33,773 nucleotides of DNA from a virus. The stretch spans positions 1 through 33,773 of IMG/VR virus record IMGVR_UViG_3300042691_027893; one strand, written 5' to 3'. The notes under the pieces are model-generated. The model saw only the letters and a program-made list of their open reading frames with translations, had not been told where the DNA came from and ran no database searches. A program made the translations under genes and the position numbers. Every line of letters begins with the position of its first letter. Position 1 is the stretch's first letter. This document shows, piece by piece, positions 14,057 through 21,675 of this stretch.

Positions 14057-15069
14057 GTGAACCAAAAAATTCGCTATCCGCTAGTCGCATCAAAACTCTA
14101 CAGTCTTGTAGCTGGATGTATTATGCCAAGTATGTGTTGGGCATTCCAGACAAATCAAATGACGGCGCTAGCAGGGGAACTGTCTGCCATTTAATTTTTG
14201 AAGTTCTTGGCGAGCCTCGTAGAAAAAAAACCTACGATAAAATCATTAAAAAACAAGATGCTTTCGCGGTGGAGTCAATTAAGAGATTGATATTCAAACA
14301 TGCCAAACGCCTTGCTGTTGATGACGACGACAATATTGAGTTGATTAAAAAAATGACACTCAATGGACTGATGTATGACTTCTTCGGTTTGTCTGCTGGC
14401 AAGCCAGCGCTGGCAGTATCAGAACAAGACTTCGAAATTGTTGTCAATGACGGCAAATTCAAATACAAAATCAAAGGATTCATCGACAAGCTATTTCTCT
14501 ACAAGAAACAAAAGTTCGCTCTCATTCGCGACTTCAAGACTAGCCGCGAAACTTTTAAAGGCAAAGAAGTCAAAGACAACCTGCAAGACTACATGTATAG
14601 CTTGGCAGTCAAGCATCTCTTTCCAGAATACACCAACAGAGCAAGTGAGTTTTTGTTTTTGAAGTTTGAGCTAGACGATTCTAAAAACTCTGGCGTTATC
14701 AAAATGGCTCCCATTACTGACGATGACCTAGAAGGCTTTGAATATCAACTTACAGCAATTCAAGAATACCTAGACAACTTCTCTGAAGAAGATGCCTATT
14801 CCAACTTTGCATCCAAGCAACCTTTTCCCAAAGATAAAACTTTCAGTGGACCACTGCAATGTGGATTTGCCAAATCTCCAGGTCAGCTAAAAATTGACGG
14901 AACTCCCATGTGGGCATGTTCGTGCAAATGGGCTTTCGACTATTTTGTCACGGTAGATGAGAACGGAAAGCAATTAAAATCATATTTTAATGAATCAGAA
15001 ATCCCAGAAGGACAAAAATATGAAAAGCGTCACTATGCTGGTTGTCCTGCACATCAAAAAAAGTCTTGA
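14053..15069 (+). CDS. RecB/Cas4-like PD-(D/E)XK nuclease with C-terminal cysteines
   Basis: This 338-residue protein has the order of motifs of RecB-family nucleases: SASRIKTLQSCSWMYYAKY near the start, RGTVCHLIFE with H46, GFIDKLFLY with D145, LIRDFKTS with D160 and K162, and LQDYMYSLAV with Q178 and Y180. It would degrade or process DNA ends with Mg ions, as an exonuclease in recombination or replication. C19, C270, C289, C291 and C331 recall the one-plus-three cysteine layout of the Fe-S cluster in Cas4 and AddB. Four of them lie in the C-terminal part, so a zinc site is an alternative. It overlaps the primase (ATGA). The stop codon lies inside the -35 box of the next gene's promoter. Confidence 0.82.
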   Translation: MSEPKNSLSASRIKTLQSCSWMYYAKYVLGIPDKSNDGASRGTVCHLIFEVLGEPRRKKTYDKIIKKQDAFAVESIKRLIFKHAKRLAVDDDDNIELIKKMTLNGLMYDFFGLSAGKPALAVSEQDFEIVVNDGKFKYKIKGFIDKLFLYKKQKFALIRDFKTSRETFKGKEVKDNLQDYMYSLAVKHLFPEYTNRASEFLFLKFELDDSKNSGVIKMAPITDDDLEGFEYQLTAIQEYLDNFSEEDAYSNFASKQPFPKDKTFSGPLQCGFAKSPGQLKIDGTPMWACSCKWAFDYFVTVDENGKQLKSYFNESEIPEGQKYEKRHYAGCPAHQKKS

Positions 15070-15094
15070 CATCGTCATGAGGATGTATTATTCT
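15066..15094 (+). promoter_or_regulatory. Leaderless-type promoter of the polymerase III cluster
   Basis: TTGACA (15066-15071), 17 bp, then TATTCT (15089-15094). ATG 15102 follows after 7 nt. The -35 box contains the stop codon of the upstream nuclease gene. Confidence 0.64.
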
Positions 15095-15101
15095 CTTCTT
15101 G

Positions 15102-15869
15102 ATGATTCCTATATTTACATCTCACTTCTCAATAGGGAAGTCAATTCTGACGCTACAGCATCCCGACAAAGAAACTTCGGATGGTTCTGATAGTATCTTT
15201 TCAATCGCCAAAGAAAGCGGTTTGAAACACTTGTTCTTAGTCGAAGAATCAATGACTGGATTCTTTGAGGCTTTTAGAATTTCCAAAGAGTTGGGTATTC
15301 AGTTGCACTTTGGCTACAAGTTTGTATGCTGTAATTCTGATGCCGACTCTAAGTCTAATCACAAGCTTATTGCATTTGCCAAAAATGATGCAGGTTGCAA
15401 GGCTTTGAATCAATTGTATTCATTCATCAATACAGGTCAGAATGGCGCTATTTCCAATGACGATTTAATCTCTCATTGGAGCGATGATTTGATGCTCGCT
15501 GTTCCATTCTACGATTCGTTTATTTTCAATAATCAAATGATTATGGGCAATTGTATTCCAAACATTGCGCCATTAAAGCCAGTGTTTTTTGTGGAATCTA
15601 ATGGGCTACCATTTGATGATCTTATCAAGAAAGCGGTGCATCGTTACGTCTCAGATAGAGCATCTGACTCTTCTATTCAATTAGTGCAATCTATTTTCTA
15701 TAAGCACAAGTCTGATTGCGATGCCTTTCAAACTTACAAGATTCTCAGTGACCGCAAATTCGGTAAACAAGCAACTCTATCTTGCCCCAACTTAGACCAT
15801 TTTGGCAGCGATGAATTTTGCTGGGAAGCATACGAACAGAAACTCGAAAAAATAATGAACCAACCATGA
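15102..15869 (+). CDS. Stand-alone PHP domain of a split DNA polymerase III alpha
   Basis: The protein has 255 residues. The order of segments matches the N-terminal PHP domain of DnaE: IFTSHFSIGKSILTL near the start, SIAKESGLKHLFLVEESMTG, then FRISKELGIQLHFGYKFVCC, and KLIAFAKNDAGCKALNQL. In DnaE these read roughly 'H.HS..S', 'A...G...AvTDHG', 'A...GI.PI.G.E' and 'LA.N..Gy..L'. The metal ligands are mostly lost: T6-S-H8 replaces H-x-H, and E48-E49 replaces Asp-His, so it is probably structural, not catalytic. Its gene ends by ATGA overlap with the exonuclease, which in turn overlaps the polymerase core. I start it at ATG 15102 because the promoter ends 7 nt before it; a TTG at 15099 is also in frame. 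Confidence 0.72.
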   Translation: MIPIFTSHFSIGKSILTLQHPDKETSDGSDSIFSIAKESGLKHLFLVEESMTGFFEAFRISKELGIQLHFGYKFVCCNSDADSKSNHKLIAFAKNDAGCKALNQLYSFINTGQNGAISNDDLISHWSDDLMLAVPFYDSFIFNNQMIMGNCIPNIAPLKPVFFVESNGLPFDDLIKKAVHRYVSDRASDSSIQLVQSIFYKHKSDCDAFQTYKILSDRKFGKQATLSCPNLDHFGSDEFCWEAYEQKLEKIMNQP

Positions 15870-16495
15870 ACGACTTACTCAGATTTAAAAAAGACCAAAA
15901 CTATATAGTTCTGGACACGGAAACAGAAGGATTGAATCTCGTTTCTTCAAGACCATGGCAAGTATCATGGATTGTGTGTCGCGGCAATACGATCATTTCT
16001 AAACATGATCATTTCATTCGCTGGGATAATATCAATGTATCTCCCGATGCTGCCAGAATTACAGGCTTTGATAAAGATCATTACTATTCGAAAGCAGAAG
16101 CACCAATCAAAGTTTTTTATAAGCTTTCCAAGTATCTTTACGATCCATCGTTTTTAGTAATTGGTCAAAATCTTTTGGGGTTTGATGTTTACATGATTAA
16201 CGTGTGGCGCAAGCTCATGGGCATGAAGACTGATCATTTTTATGTGAATAGAATCATTGATACCAAGTCCATATCGACAGCAATATTCAAAAACATTTTA
16301 CCCGACAAAGAAAATTTCTTGTCATGGCAATATAAGATGTTGCATATTCGTGAAAAGGGTTTAAAAACCAGTCAAGCATTCATGCTTAAATACTACGACA
16401 TTCCTCATGACCCTAAAAAACTGCACGATAGTCTCTACGATGTAGAGATGACTTTCGAAATCTTCAAAAAACAAATTTTTAACATTGATCTATGA
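15866..16495 (+). CDS. DEDDh 3'-5' exonuclease (DnaQ/epsilon-like)
   Basis: This 209-residue proofreading-type nuclease has all three Exo motifs: VLDTETEGL with D17 and E19, IGQNLLGFDVYMIN with D107, and LHDSLYDVEMT with H187 and D192 (H-x4-D, the DEDDh form). It should remove mismatched 3' nucleotides, acting as the epsilon-like partner of the polymerase encoded next. It has no clear clamp-binding tail. I choose ATG 15866, which overlaps the PHP gene's TGA; an upstream in-frame ATG at 15818 would sit deep inside the PHP gene. Its stop overlaps the polymerase start (ATGA, 16492-16495), so PHP, exonuclease and polymerase should be made by coupled translation. Confidence 0.9.
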   Translation: MNDLLRFKKDQNYIVLDTETEGLNLVSSRPWQVSWIVCRGNTIISKHDHFIRWDNINVSPDAARITGFDKDHYYSKAEAPIKVFYKLSKYLYDPSFLVIGQNLLGFDVYMINVWRKLMGMKTDHFYVNRIIDTKSISTAIFKNILPDKENFLSWQYKMLHIREKGLKTSQAFMLKYYDIPHDPKKLHDSLYDVEMTFEIFKKQIFNIDL

Positions 16496-19050
16496 TTGAA
16501 CAATTCTCACATTACGAATCTCCATTTCCAGCGGGGGTAAAACTTCCTAAAATCCAAATCGAACAGCGCTACTATCAAGAGCTAGGAATTCCCGATAGCA
16601 TTTCTAACTTTGAATTTTTACGCCGTATTTGTTTTGAAGGTGTGAAAAAACGAGGCATCCTTGAATTTCCAAACAAAGAAAAATACTTTGAGCGCCTCAA
16701 GATGGAACTGTCTATCTTTGAAGATTTGGGCTTTATTGATTATGTTTTATTGAATTGGGATATTATTAATTTCTGTCACGAAACAGGTATTCCAACAGGC
16801 GCAGGTCGTGGTTCAGCTCCTGGAAGTTTAGTGCTATACGCCATTGGTGTAACTAACATTGACCCAATCAAACATGATCTATTCTTCGAACGATTCGTTT
16901 CCAAAAGCCGTGCGCGAAAAATCGAACACAACGGCGAAATCTTTTTGGATGGCTCGCTACTGTGCGATGTTGATAACGACATTAGCTACGACAGACGACA
17001 AGAGGTGCTAGATTATATTAATAAAAAATACGCTGGCAGAACTTCCAAGATTCTTACGCTCAATACTCTAAGCAGCAAACTATGCATCAAAGAATGCGGC
17101 AAGATTGTTGGCGAGATGTCAGAGTCGGAAGTTAATATCATTAGTGATTCAATCCCCAAAAAGTTTGGCAAGGTAGCAAAGCTTGGCGTAGCGTATGAAG
17201 AAAGCGAAGTCTTCAAAGAATTCGCTAACAAAAATCAACGCATCTATCGCATTTCCAAAAAGATCGAAGGTCTTAACAAGAATGTCGGCGTTCATCCATC
17301 TGGTATTGCTATTAGCTACTATCCACTAGAAGAGATTATGCCTGTGCAGAATACTGGTGAAGAAGCATTAGTTTCGGGGTATGATATGAACAATGTAGCG
17401 GAGTTGATGGTCAAGTTCGATATTCTTGGTCTGCGCACACTGTCGGTGGTCAATGACGTTTGCCAACAGATTGGCATCAAAGCTCACGACATTGATGTAG
17501 AGCATCCATCTATTTACGCAGCATTGCAAACACTGCAAGCTCCTAAAGGTCTGTTCCAGATTGAAGCTGATACCAACTTCAAAGTCGCACAGAAAGTCGC
17601 GCCACGCAACCTAGAGCAGCTTTCTGCGGTAGTCGCCATCGCAAGACCTGGAGCATTAGACTTCCTCGATAAGTATGCAGAATATGTAAGAACAGGCGAG
17701 TCTCAATCTATCCATCCGTTCTTCGATGACGTTCTCTCATACACTGGCAACATTCCTTTGTTTCAAGAACAGTTAATGAAGATGGCAGTAAAGGTCGGAT
17801 TCAATCTTGACGAATCAGAACAATTGCGTCGAATTGTTGGCAAGAAAAAAGTCGATAAAATGGCAGAGTGGAAAGATAAGATCGCTCAAAAAATCCAAGA
17901 GAACGGTCTTGATCCTATCATTGGAGATATTCTGTGGAAGGTTGCCGAAGACTCTGCAAATTACTCGTTCAACAAGTCGCACTCTATGGCTTATGCCTAC
18001 CTTGCAGCTACGACTGTGTATCTCAAATTCAACTATCCTCAACAGTTCTTCTTGAGCCTTTTGAAGTTTGCGCAATTCGAGCCAAGTCCTCATGAAGAAA
18101 TCCTAAAGATTTCCCAAGAGCTTTCGTCATTTGGCATTGAGCTTTTGCCTCCTAGCTTGACGAAGTCTGAAATCGACTTCTCAATTGAAGGTAAAGATAT
18201 TCGCTACGGTTTGAATACGATCAAAGGCGTTTCTACAAAGTCCCTAGAAGCATTGCTAGAATTCCGTCAAGGAGCGTTCGACAACAAGTATGAGGTATTT
18301 ATGGCAGCAAAGCAAGCGGGTGTGAATATTGGTCTTATGTCTGGTCTTATTCAAGCAGGTCTACTTGATCACTTTGTAGAAAAAGATCGCTGCCGCTTAG
18401 TATTGGAAGCTCAGACATTCAACGTGCTTACAGACAGAGAAAAGAGAAACCTAATTACTTTGGGCGAAAAGTATAAATTCAATCTTTTGGAAAGTATTAG
18501 TGACAGCGTCAAAACCAAAGCTATGGGCGATGACAATAAACAAATCTTTTCTGATAAACGTTTCGAGACATTCAAAACAAAATATCAACCCTATCGCCAA
18601 ATCTATGATCAAAACAAACAACACATCAAGTATGCAAACTGGTTCTTTGAGAGCAAGCTTCTTGGTTACAGCTATTCACAAAATATTCGCGAAGTATTCA
18701 AAGAAGCTAGTCAGTCTCATTTCGTTTCTTCGCACGATTTATCTTCAGTCGGCAACAATACCACCGTATGTTCTGTCGGTTTTGTCGTGGATTCCATTTC
18801 TAGGACTAGCGCCAATGGAAACAAGTATGCTCGCATTGACATTGCTGATGAGCGTGGCAACATTTCAATGCTACTCATGGACAAAAACAGGGAAGCTAAG
18901 CTAACAAACTTCCTCAACTCTGGTAAAAAAATTCCTAAAAAGGGTGAAGTGGTCATTGGTGTTGGTCAAAAAAATAACGACATTATTATGCTTGACAAAC
19001 TCGTTCTTTTGGAAGATAAAATCTACATGAAGCTCTCAGAGCTGAAATAA
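16492..19050 (+). CDS. dnaE: DNA polymerase III alpha, polymerase core without PHP domain
   Basis: This 852-residue C-family polymerase starts where the palm of DnaE begins. Motifs: GRGSAPGS (105-112), CDVDND with catalytic D159 and D161, and KFDILGL with K308 and D310, the third aspartate. These are followed by GLFQIEAD, VVAIARPGA, IPLFQEQLMKMA, LRRIVGKKK, and FNKSHSMAYAYLAATTVYLK of the fingers. A helix-hairpin-helix (GLNTIKGVS) and a C-terminal OB domain (about 735-850, TTVCSVGFVVDSISR) complete the set. It would replicate phage DNA. Bacterial DnaE is about 1,100-1,200 residues; adding the separate PHP gene (255) gives about that total. No mutation of catalytic residues is seen. Confidence 0.94.
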   Translation: MIEQFSHYESPFPAGVKLPKIQIEQRYYQELGIPDSISNFEFLRRICFEGVKKRGILEFPNKEKYFERLKMELSIFEDLGFIDYVLLNWDIINFCHETGIPTGAGRGSAPGSLVLYAIGVTNIDPIKHDLFFERFVSKSRARKIEHNGEIFLDGSLLCDVDNDISYDRRQEVLDYINKKYAGRTSKILTLNTLSSKLCIKECGKIVGEMSESEVNIISDSIPKKFGKVAKLGVAYEESEVFKEFANKNQRIYRISKKIEGLNKNVGVHPSGIAISYYPLEEIMPVQNTGEEALVSGYDMNNVAELMVKFDILGLRTLSVVNDVCQQIGIKAHDIDVEHPSIYAALQTLQAPKGLFQIEADTNFKVAQKVAPRNLEQLSAVVAIARPGALDFLDKYAEYVRTGESQSIHPFFDDVLSYTGNIPLFQEQLMKMAVKVGFNLDESEQLRRIVGKKKVDKMAEWKDKIAQKIQENGLDPIIGDILWKVAEDSANYSFNKSHSMAYAYLAATTVYLKFNYPQQFFLSLLKFAQFEPSPHEEILKISQELSSFGIELLPPSLTKSEIDFSIEGKDIRYGLNTIKGVSTKSLEALLEFRQGAFDNKYEVFMAAKQAGVNIGLMSGLIQAGLLDHFVEKDRCRLVLEAQTFNVLTDREKRNLITLGEKYKFNLLESISDSVKTKAMGDDNKQIFSDKRFETFKTKYQPYRQIYDQNKQHIKYANWFFESKLLGYSYSQNIREVFKEASQSHFVSSHDLSSVGNNTTVCSVGFVVDSISRTSANGNKYARIDIADERGNISMLLMDKNREAKLTNFLNSGKKIPKKGEVVIGVGQKNNDIIMLDKLVLLEDKIYMKLSELK

Positions 19051-19064
19051 CAGTGTAACTAAAT

Positions 19065-21371
19065 ATGATGGACCTTGACAAAAAAAATTGGACATTCAGT
19101 GCGTTAGAATCGTGGATGTATGTAAGTAAGTTGGCTCAATCAAAAAACCACAAAATGACCAACATCTACCACTTGTTCATTTCTCTGTGGGAGCATAGCA
19201 ATAAACCATTCCTCGAATTCATCGAAAATAGGGGTCTATCTATAAAACCCAAAACAGTTCATACTATTGTAGACAAATTCGCCAAAAAAAATCCTGATTT
19301 ATTTTTCAGTACGCAGATGGAATCTCTCATCGAAAAAGAGATTGAAAATTGTGTGTCTAACGCCACTCTAATCGCCATTAAACACGAAAACTTGTTCATC
19401 GGAATAGAGCATTTTATCTGGGGAGTATTGCAAAGCTCAGAAAAGTTTTGCGATTTCCTACTAGAAAACGGAATCGACACTGAGCATTTCAAAAACTGTA
19501 TTGAAGCGTTTCTTAAAACAGACGCTCTTCAAATGGCGGGAGACGATGAAGATGAAGATGAAGATATGGATTTAGATGATCTGGATAATGCGTCAGAATC
19601 AAAAGAACTTGGTCAATCACAAATCAACAGATTTTGCACATTGCTTAATGAAGTTGTAATGAAGCCAGGTTTTGGCATTATCTCTGGCAGAGAAAAAGAA
19701 ATTGGAAACCTAGAAGAAATTCTTAGCTGCAAAATCAAAAGCAATTGCGTTCTTTTGGGAGAAGCAGGAACAGGAAAAACATCAGTGGTTGAAGGTCTAG
19801 CTCAAAACATTTCATCGCCAAAGTATAATGGACCATTAAAAAACAAAAAAATATATTCTCTTGATGTTGGGTCACTGATCGCTGGTAGCAAATATCGTGG
19901 TCAATTCGAAATGCGCTTTAGCAAGCTTGTCGAAGAGCTAAAAGCTGATGCTAACGCTGTTCTGTTTATTGATGAAATTCACAGCATTATTGGTGCTGGC
20001 AGTGGTCGAGAAGCATCACCCGACTTTGCCAATCTCATTAAACCAGCATTAGCTCGCGGCGAAATCAAATGCATTGGCGCGACAACCTATTCAGAATACA
20101 AAAAATACTTTGAAAAAGATCCAGCACTAACTCGCAGATTCCATGTCTTGGATATTAAAGAACCAGATCTGGAACAAATGAAAGAAATCGTGCTAAAAGC
20201 CGCTCCAGCTTATGAGCGGCATCATGGAATCAAATTCCCGAAAAAAATGCTAAAAATGTCCGTCGATATGTGTGAGACTTATTTGCCGCACAAAAAATTT
20301 ATCGACAAAGCTTTCGATGTGATTGATCGCGCTTTTGCTAAGGCGAAAATCCGCATCTTCAATACAACTAATCAAACGGGAGAAGAACCAATCGCCGTTG
20401 TTACTATCGAAGACTTGCTCAAAGTTGTGTCTGATCTTTCTGGCGTGAATGTAGATACGCTCAGAAACAACATGGACAAAAAATTCTCTGATCTGGCAGA
20501 CAACTTCAAAAAAGAAATCTTCGGTCAAAACAAAGCAATCGACAAAATTTACAATTGCTTAGCATGTGCCAAAGCTGGACTCAATGCGCCAAACAAACCA
20601 CTGTCGAGCTTTCTGTTTGTTGGTCCAACGAGCGTGGGTAAAACTCACACCGCCAAGAAAATCGCAAAAGAATTCTTTGGCAACGATAGTAGCTATCTAC
20701 AACTCAACATGAGTGAATACCAAGAATCAGCTTCTGTATCGCGTCTTCTTGGGGCAAGCGCAGGGTATGTCGGTCACGATGAAGGAGGTATTCTTACAGA
20801 GTTCGTGCGCAATAATCCCAATAGTCTCATCTTGTTTGACGAAATCGAAAAGGGTAGCTTTACTGTTCTTAATCTGTTGCTTCAAATCCTCGATGAAGGA
20901 AAGCTCAAGGATGGATATGGACGCGATATTGACTTCTCTCGCACGATTGTCGTTCTTACGAGTAACATTGGTGCTGTAGAAGCAAGTAAGCCGTCTATGG
21001 GCTTTATGTCTCACGCAGAGGATATTTCGCTATCTTTTGAGTCTTCAATCAAAAAGACTCTATCTCCAGAGATGCTGTCTCGAATTGATGAAGTTATCGT
21101 GTTTGAGAAAATCAACGAAGAATCTCTCTCGCGAATTTTTGAACAGTGCCTTCAAGAACTCAAAGAAAGAGCAGATAAAAAAGGAATAAAAATCAACTGC
21201 CAAATCACTCTGTCGGATCTTGTCGATGATGTTAGCAAGCTACACGCTCGCGAAATCAAAACAATCTTCCGCAACAAAGTTCAAACATCGCTAGCGAAGT
21301 TTATCGCATCTGGTAAAAAAAGTCGCAATTTAACGATAAAAGTTCTTGACAAGTCGGTGGTAATCGCTTAG
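19065..21371 (+). CDS. ClpA/ClpC-like double AAA+ unfoldase
   Basis: This 768-residue protein has an N-domain-like helical region (1-155), a very acidic linker (160-174), AAA+ module 1 (Walker A GEAGTGKT 232-239; Walker B VLFIDE 299-304) and AAA+ module 2 (Walker A GPTSVGKT 520-527; Walker B ILFDE 589-593). There is no long ClpB coiled-coil, so it is of the ClpA/C type, which threads proteins into ClpP. M645-G646-F647 lies where ClpA has its ClpP-docking IGL loop, between the SNIG sensor and the TLSPEMLSRID segment. No phage ClpP is seen in this window, so it may use the host peptidase or remodel replication or virion proteins. Two adjacent ATGs (19065 and 19068) are possible starts. Confidence 0.88.
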   Translation: MMDLDKKNWTFSALESWMYVSKLAQSKNHKMTNIYHLFISLWEHSNKPFLEFIENRGLSIKPKTVHTIVDKFAKKNPDLFFSTQMESLIEKEIENCVSNATLIAIKHENLFIGIEHFIWGVLQSSEKFCDFLLENGIDTEHFKNCIEAFLKTDALQMAGDDEDEDEDMDLDDLDNASESKELGQSQINRFCTLLNEVVMKPGFGIISGREKEIGNLEEILSCKIKSNCVLLGEAGTGKTSVVEGLAQNISSPKYNGPLKNKKIYSLDVGSLIAGSKYRGQFEMRFSKLVEELKADANAVLFIDEIHSIIGAGSGREASPDFANLIKPALARGEIKCIGATTYSEYKKYFEKDPALTRRFHVLDIKEPDLEQMKEIVLKAAPAYERHHGIKFPKKMLKMSVDMCETYLPHKKFIDKAFDVIDRAFAKAKIRIFNTTNQTGEEPIAVVTIEDLLKVVSDLSGVNVDTLRNNMDKKFSDLADNFKKEIFGQNKAIDKIYNCLACAKAGLNAPNKPLSSFLFVGPTSVGKTHTAKKIAKEFFGNDSSYLQLNMSEYQESASVSRLLGASAGYVGHDEGGILTEFVRNNPNSLILFDEIEKGSFTVLNLLLQILDEGKLKDGYGRDIDFSRTIVVLTSNIGAVEASKPSMGFMSHAEDISLSFESSIKKTLSPEMLSRIDEVIVFEKINEESLSRIFEQCLQELKERADKKGIKINCQITLSDLVDDVSKLHAREIKTIFRNKVQTSLAKFIASGKKSRNLTIKVLDKSVVIA

Positions 21372-21374
21372 TAT
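21346..21374 (+). promoter_or_regulatory. Leaderless-type promoter for gene at 21384
   Basis: TTGACA (21346-21351), 17 bp, then TAGTAT (21369-21374). ATG 21384 follows after 9 nt. The promoter overlaps the end of the Clp-like gene. A TATAAC at 21372 would fit the -10 better but at 20-bp spacing. Confidence 0.55.
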
Positions 21375-21383
21375 AACAGCGCA

Positions 21384-21611
21384 ATGAGTAACAAACAAAA
21401 TAAAAAAACATCGGCAGTGGACGCAATGAAACAAGCAAAAGGTCGCTTCTTTGGTCTTTATCTCAAAAACGGAGAAACAATCAATGCTCAGTTTCGTCGC
21501 GAAACTCCGCAGAAAGTGTCGATTTATGATCGCAACAATGGTCGTGAGCGACTGATCAATAAGTCGAGTATTGACCTCGTCTTTACTAATAGCAGAGCGT
21601 ACGCTGCATAA
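21384..21611 (+). CDS. Small basic protein, unknown function
   Basis: The protein has 75 residues: a lysine-rich N-terminus, then RFFGLYLKNGETINAQFRRE, a beta-hairpin-like stretch KVSIYDRNNGRERL, and a serine/leucine tail. The spacing of short strands would suit a small SH3-like or OB-like barrel that binds nucleic acid or protein, but I recognise no family with confidence. It has its own leaderless-type promoter and is followed 22 nt later by a strong intrinsic terminator, so it can be made as a monocistronic mRNA of about 270 nt. That arrangement suggests it is needed at high or separately timed levels. Confidence 0.68.
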   Translation: MSNKQNKKTSAVDAMKQAKGRFFGLYLKNGETINAQFRRETPQKVSIYDRNNGRERLINKSSIDLVFTNSRAYAA

Positions 21612-21633
21612 GTTGGTCGAACATAAAAAACCT

Positions 21634-21661
21634 AAAACCCAGTCGAAAGACTGGGTTTTTT
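21634..21661 (+). terminator. Rho-independent terminator
   Basis: A perfect 11-bp stem (AAAACCCAGTC with GACTGGGTTTT) closes on a GAAA tetraloop, and the 3' arm runs into a T-tract (21656-21661). It ends the transcript of the small gene at 21384 and probably of the whole replication block. Confidence 0.9.
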
Positions 21662-21675
21662 CGTTACAATACAAC

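Noticed and set aside
19054-19067. Leaderless-type promoter for the Clp-like gene
   Set aside because: TGTAAC ends 8 nt before the second ATG (19068), but no -35-like hexamer is found at 15-19 bp.
21571-21675. N-terminal extension of the phosphotransferase-like protein from ATG 21571
   Set aside because: It overlaps the end of the preceding gene and reads through an 11-bp terminator stem; the encoded Lys/Thr/Gln stretch has no domain character.
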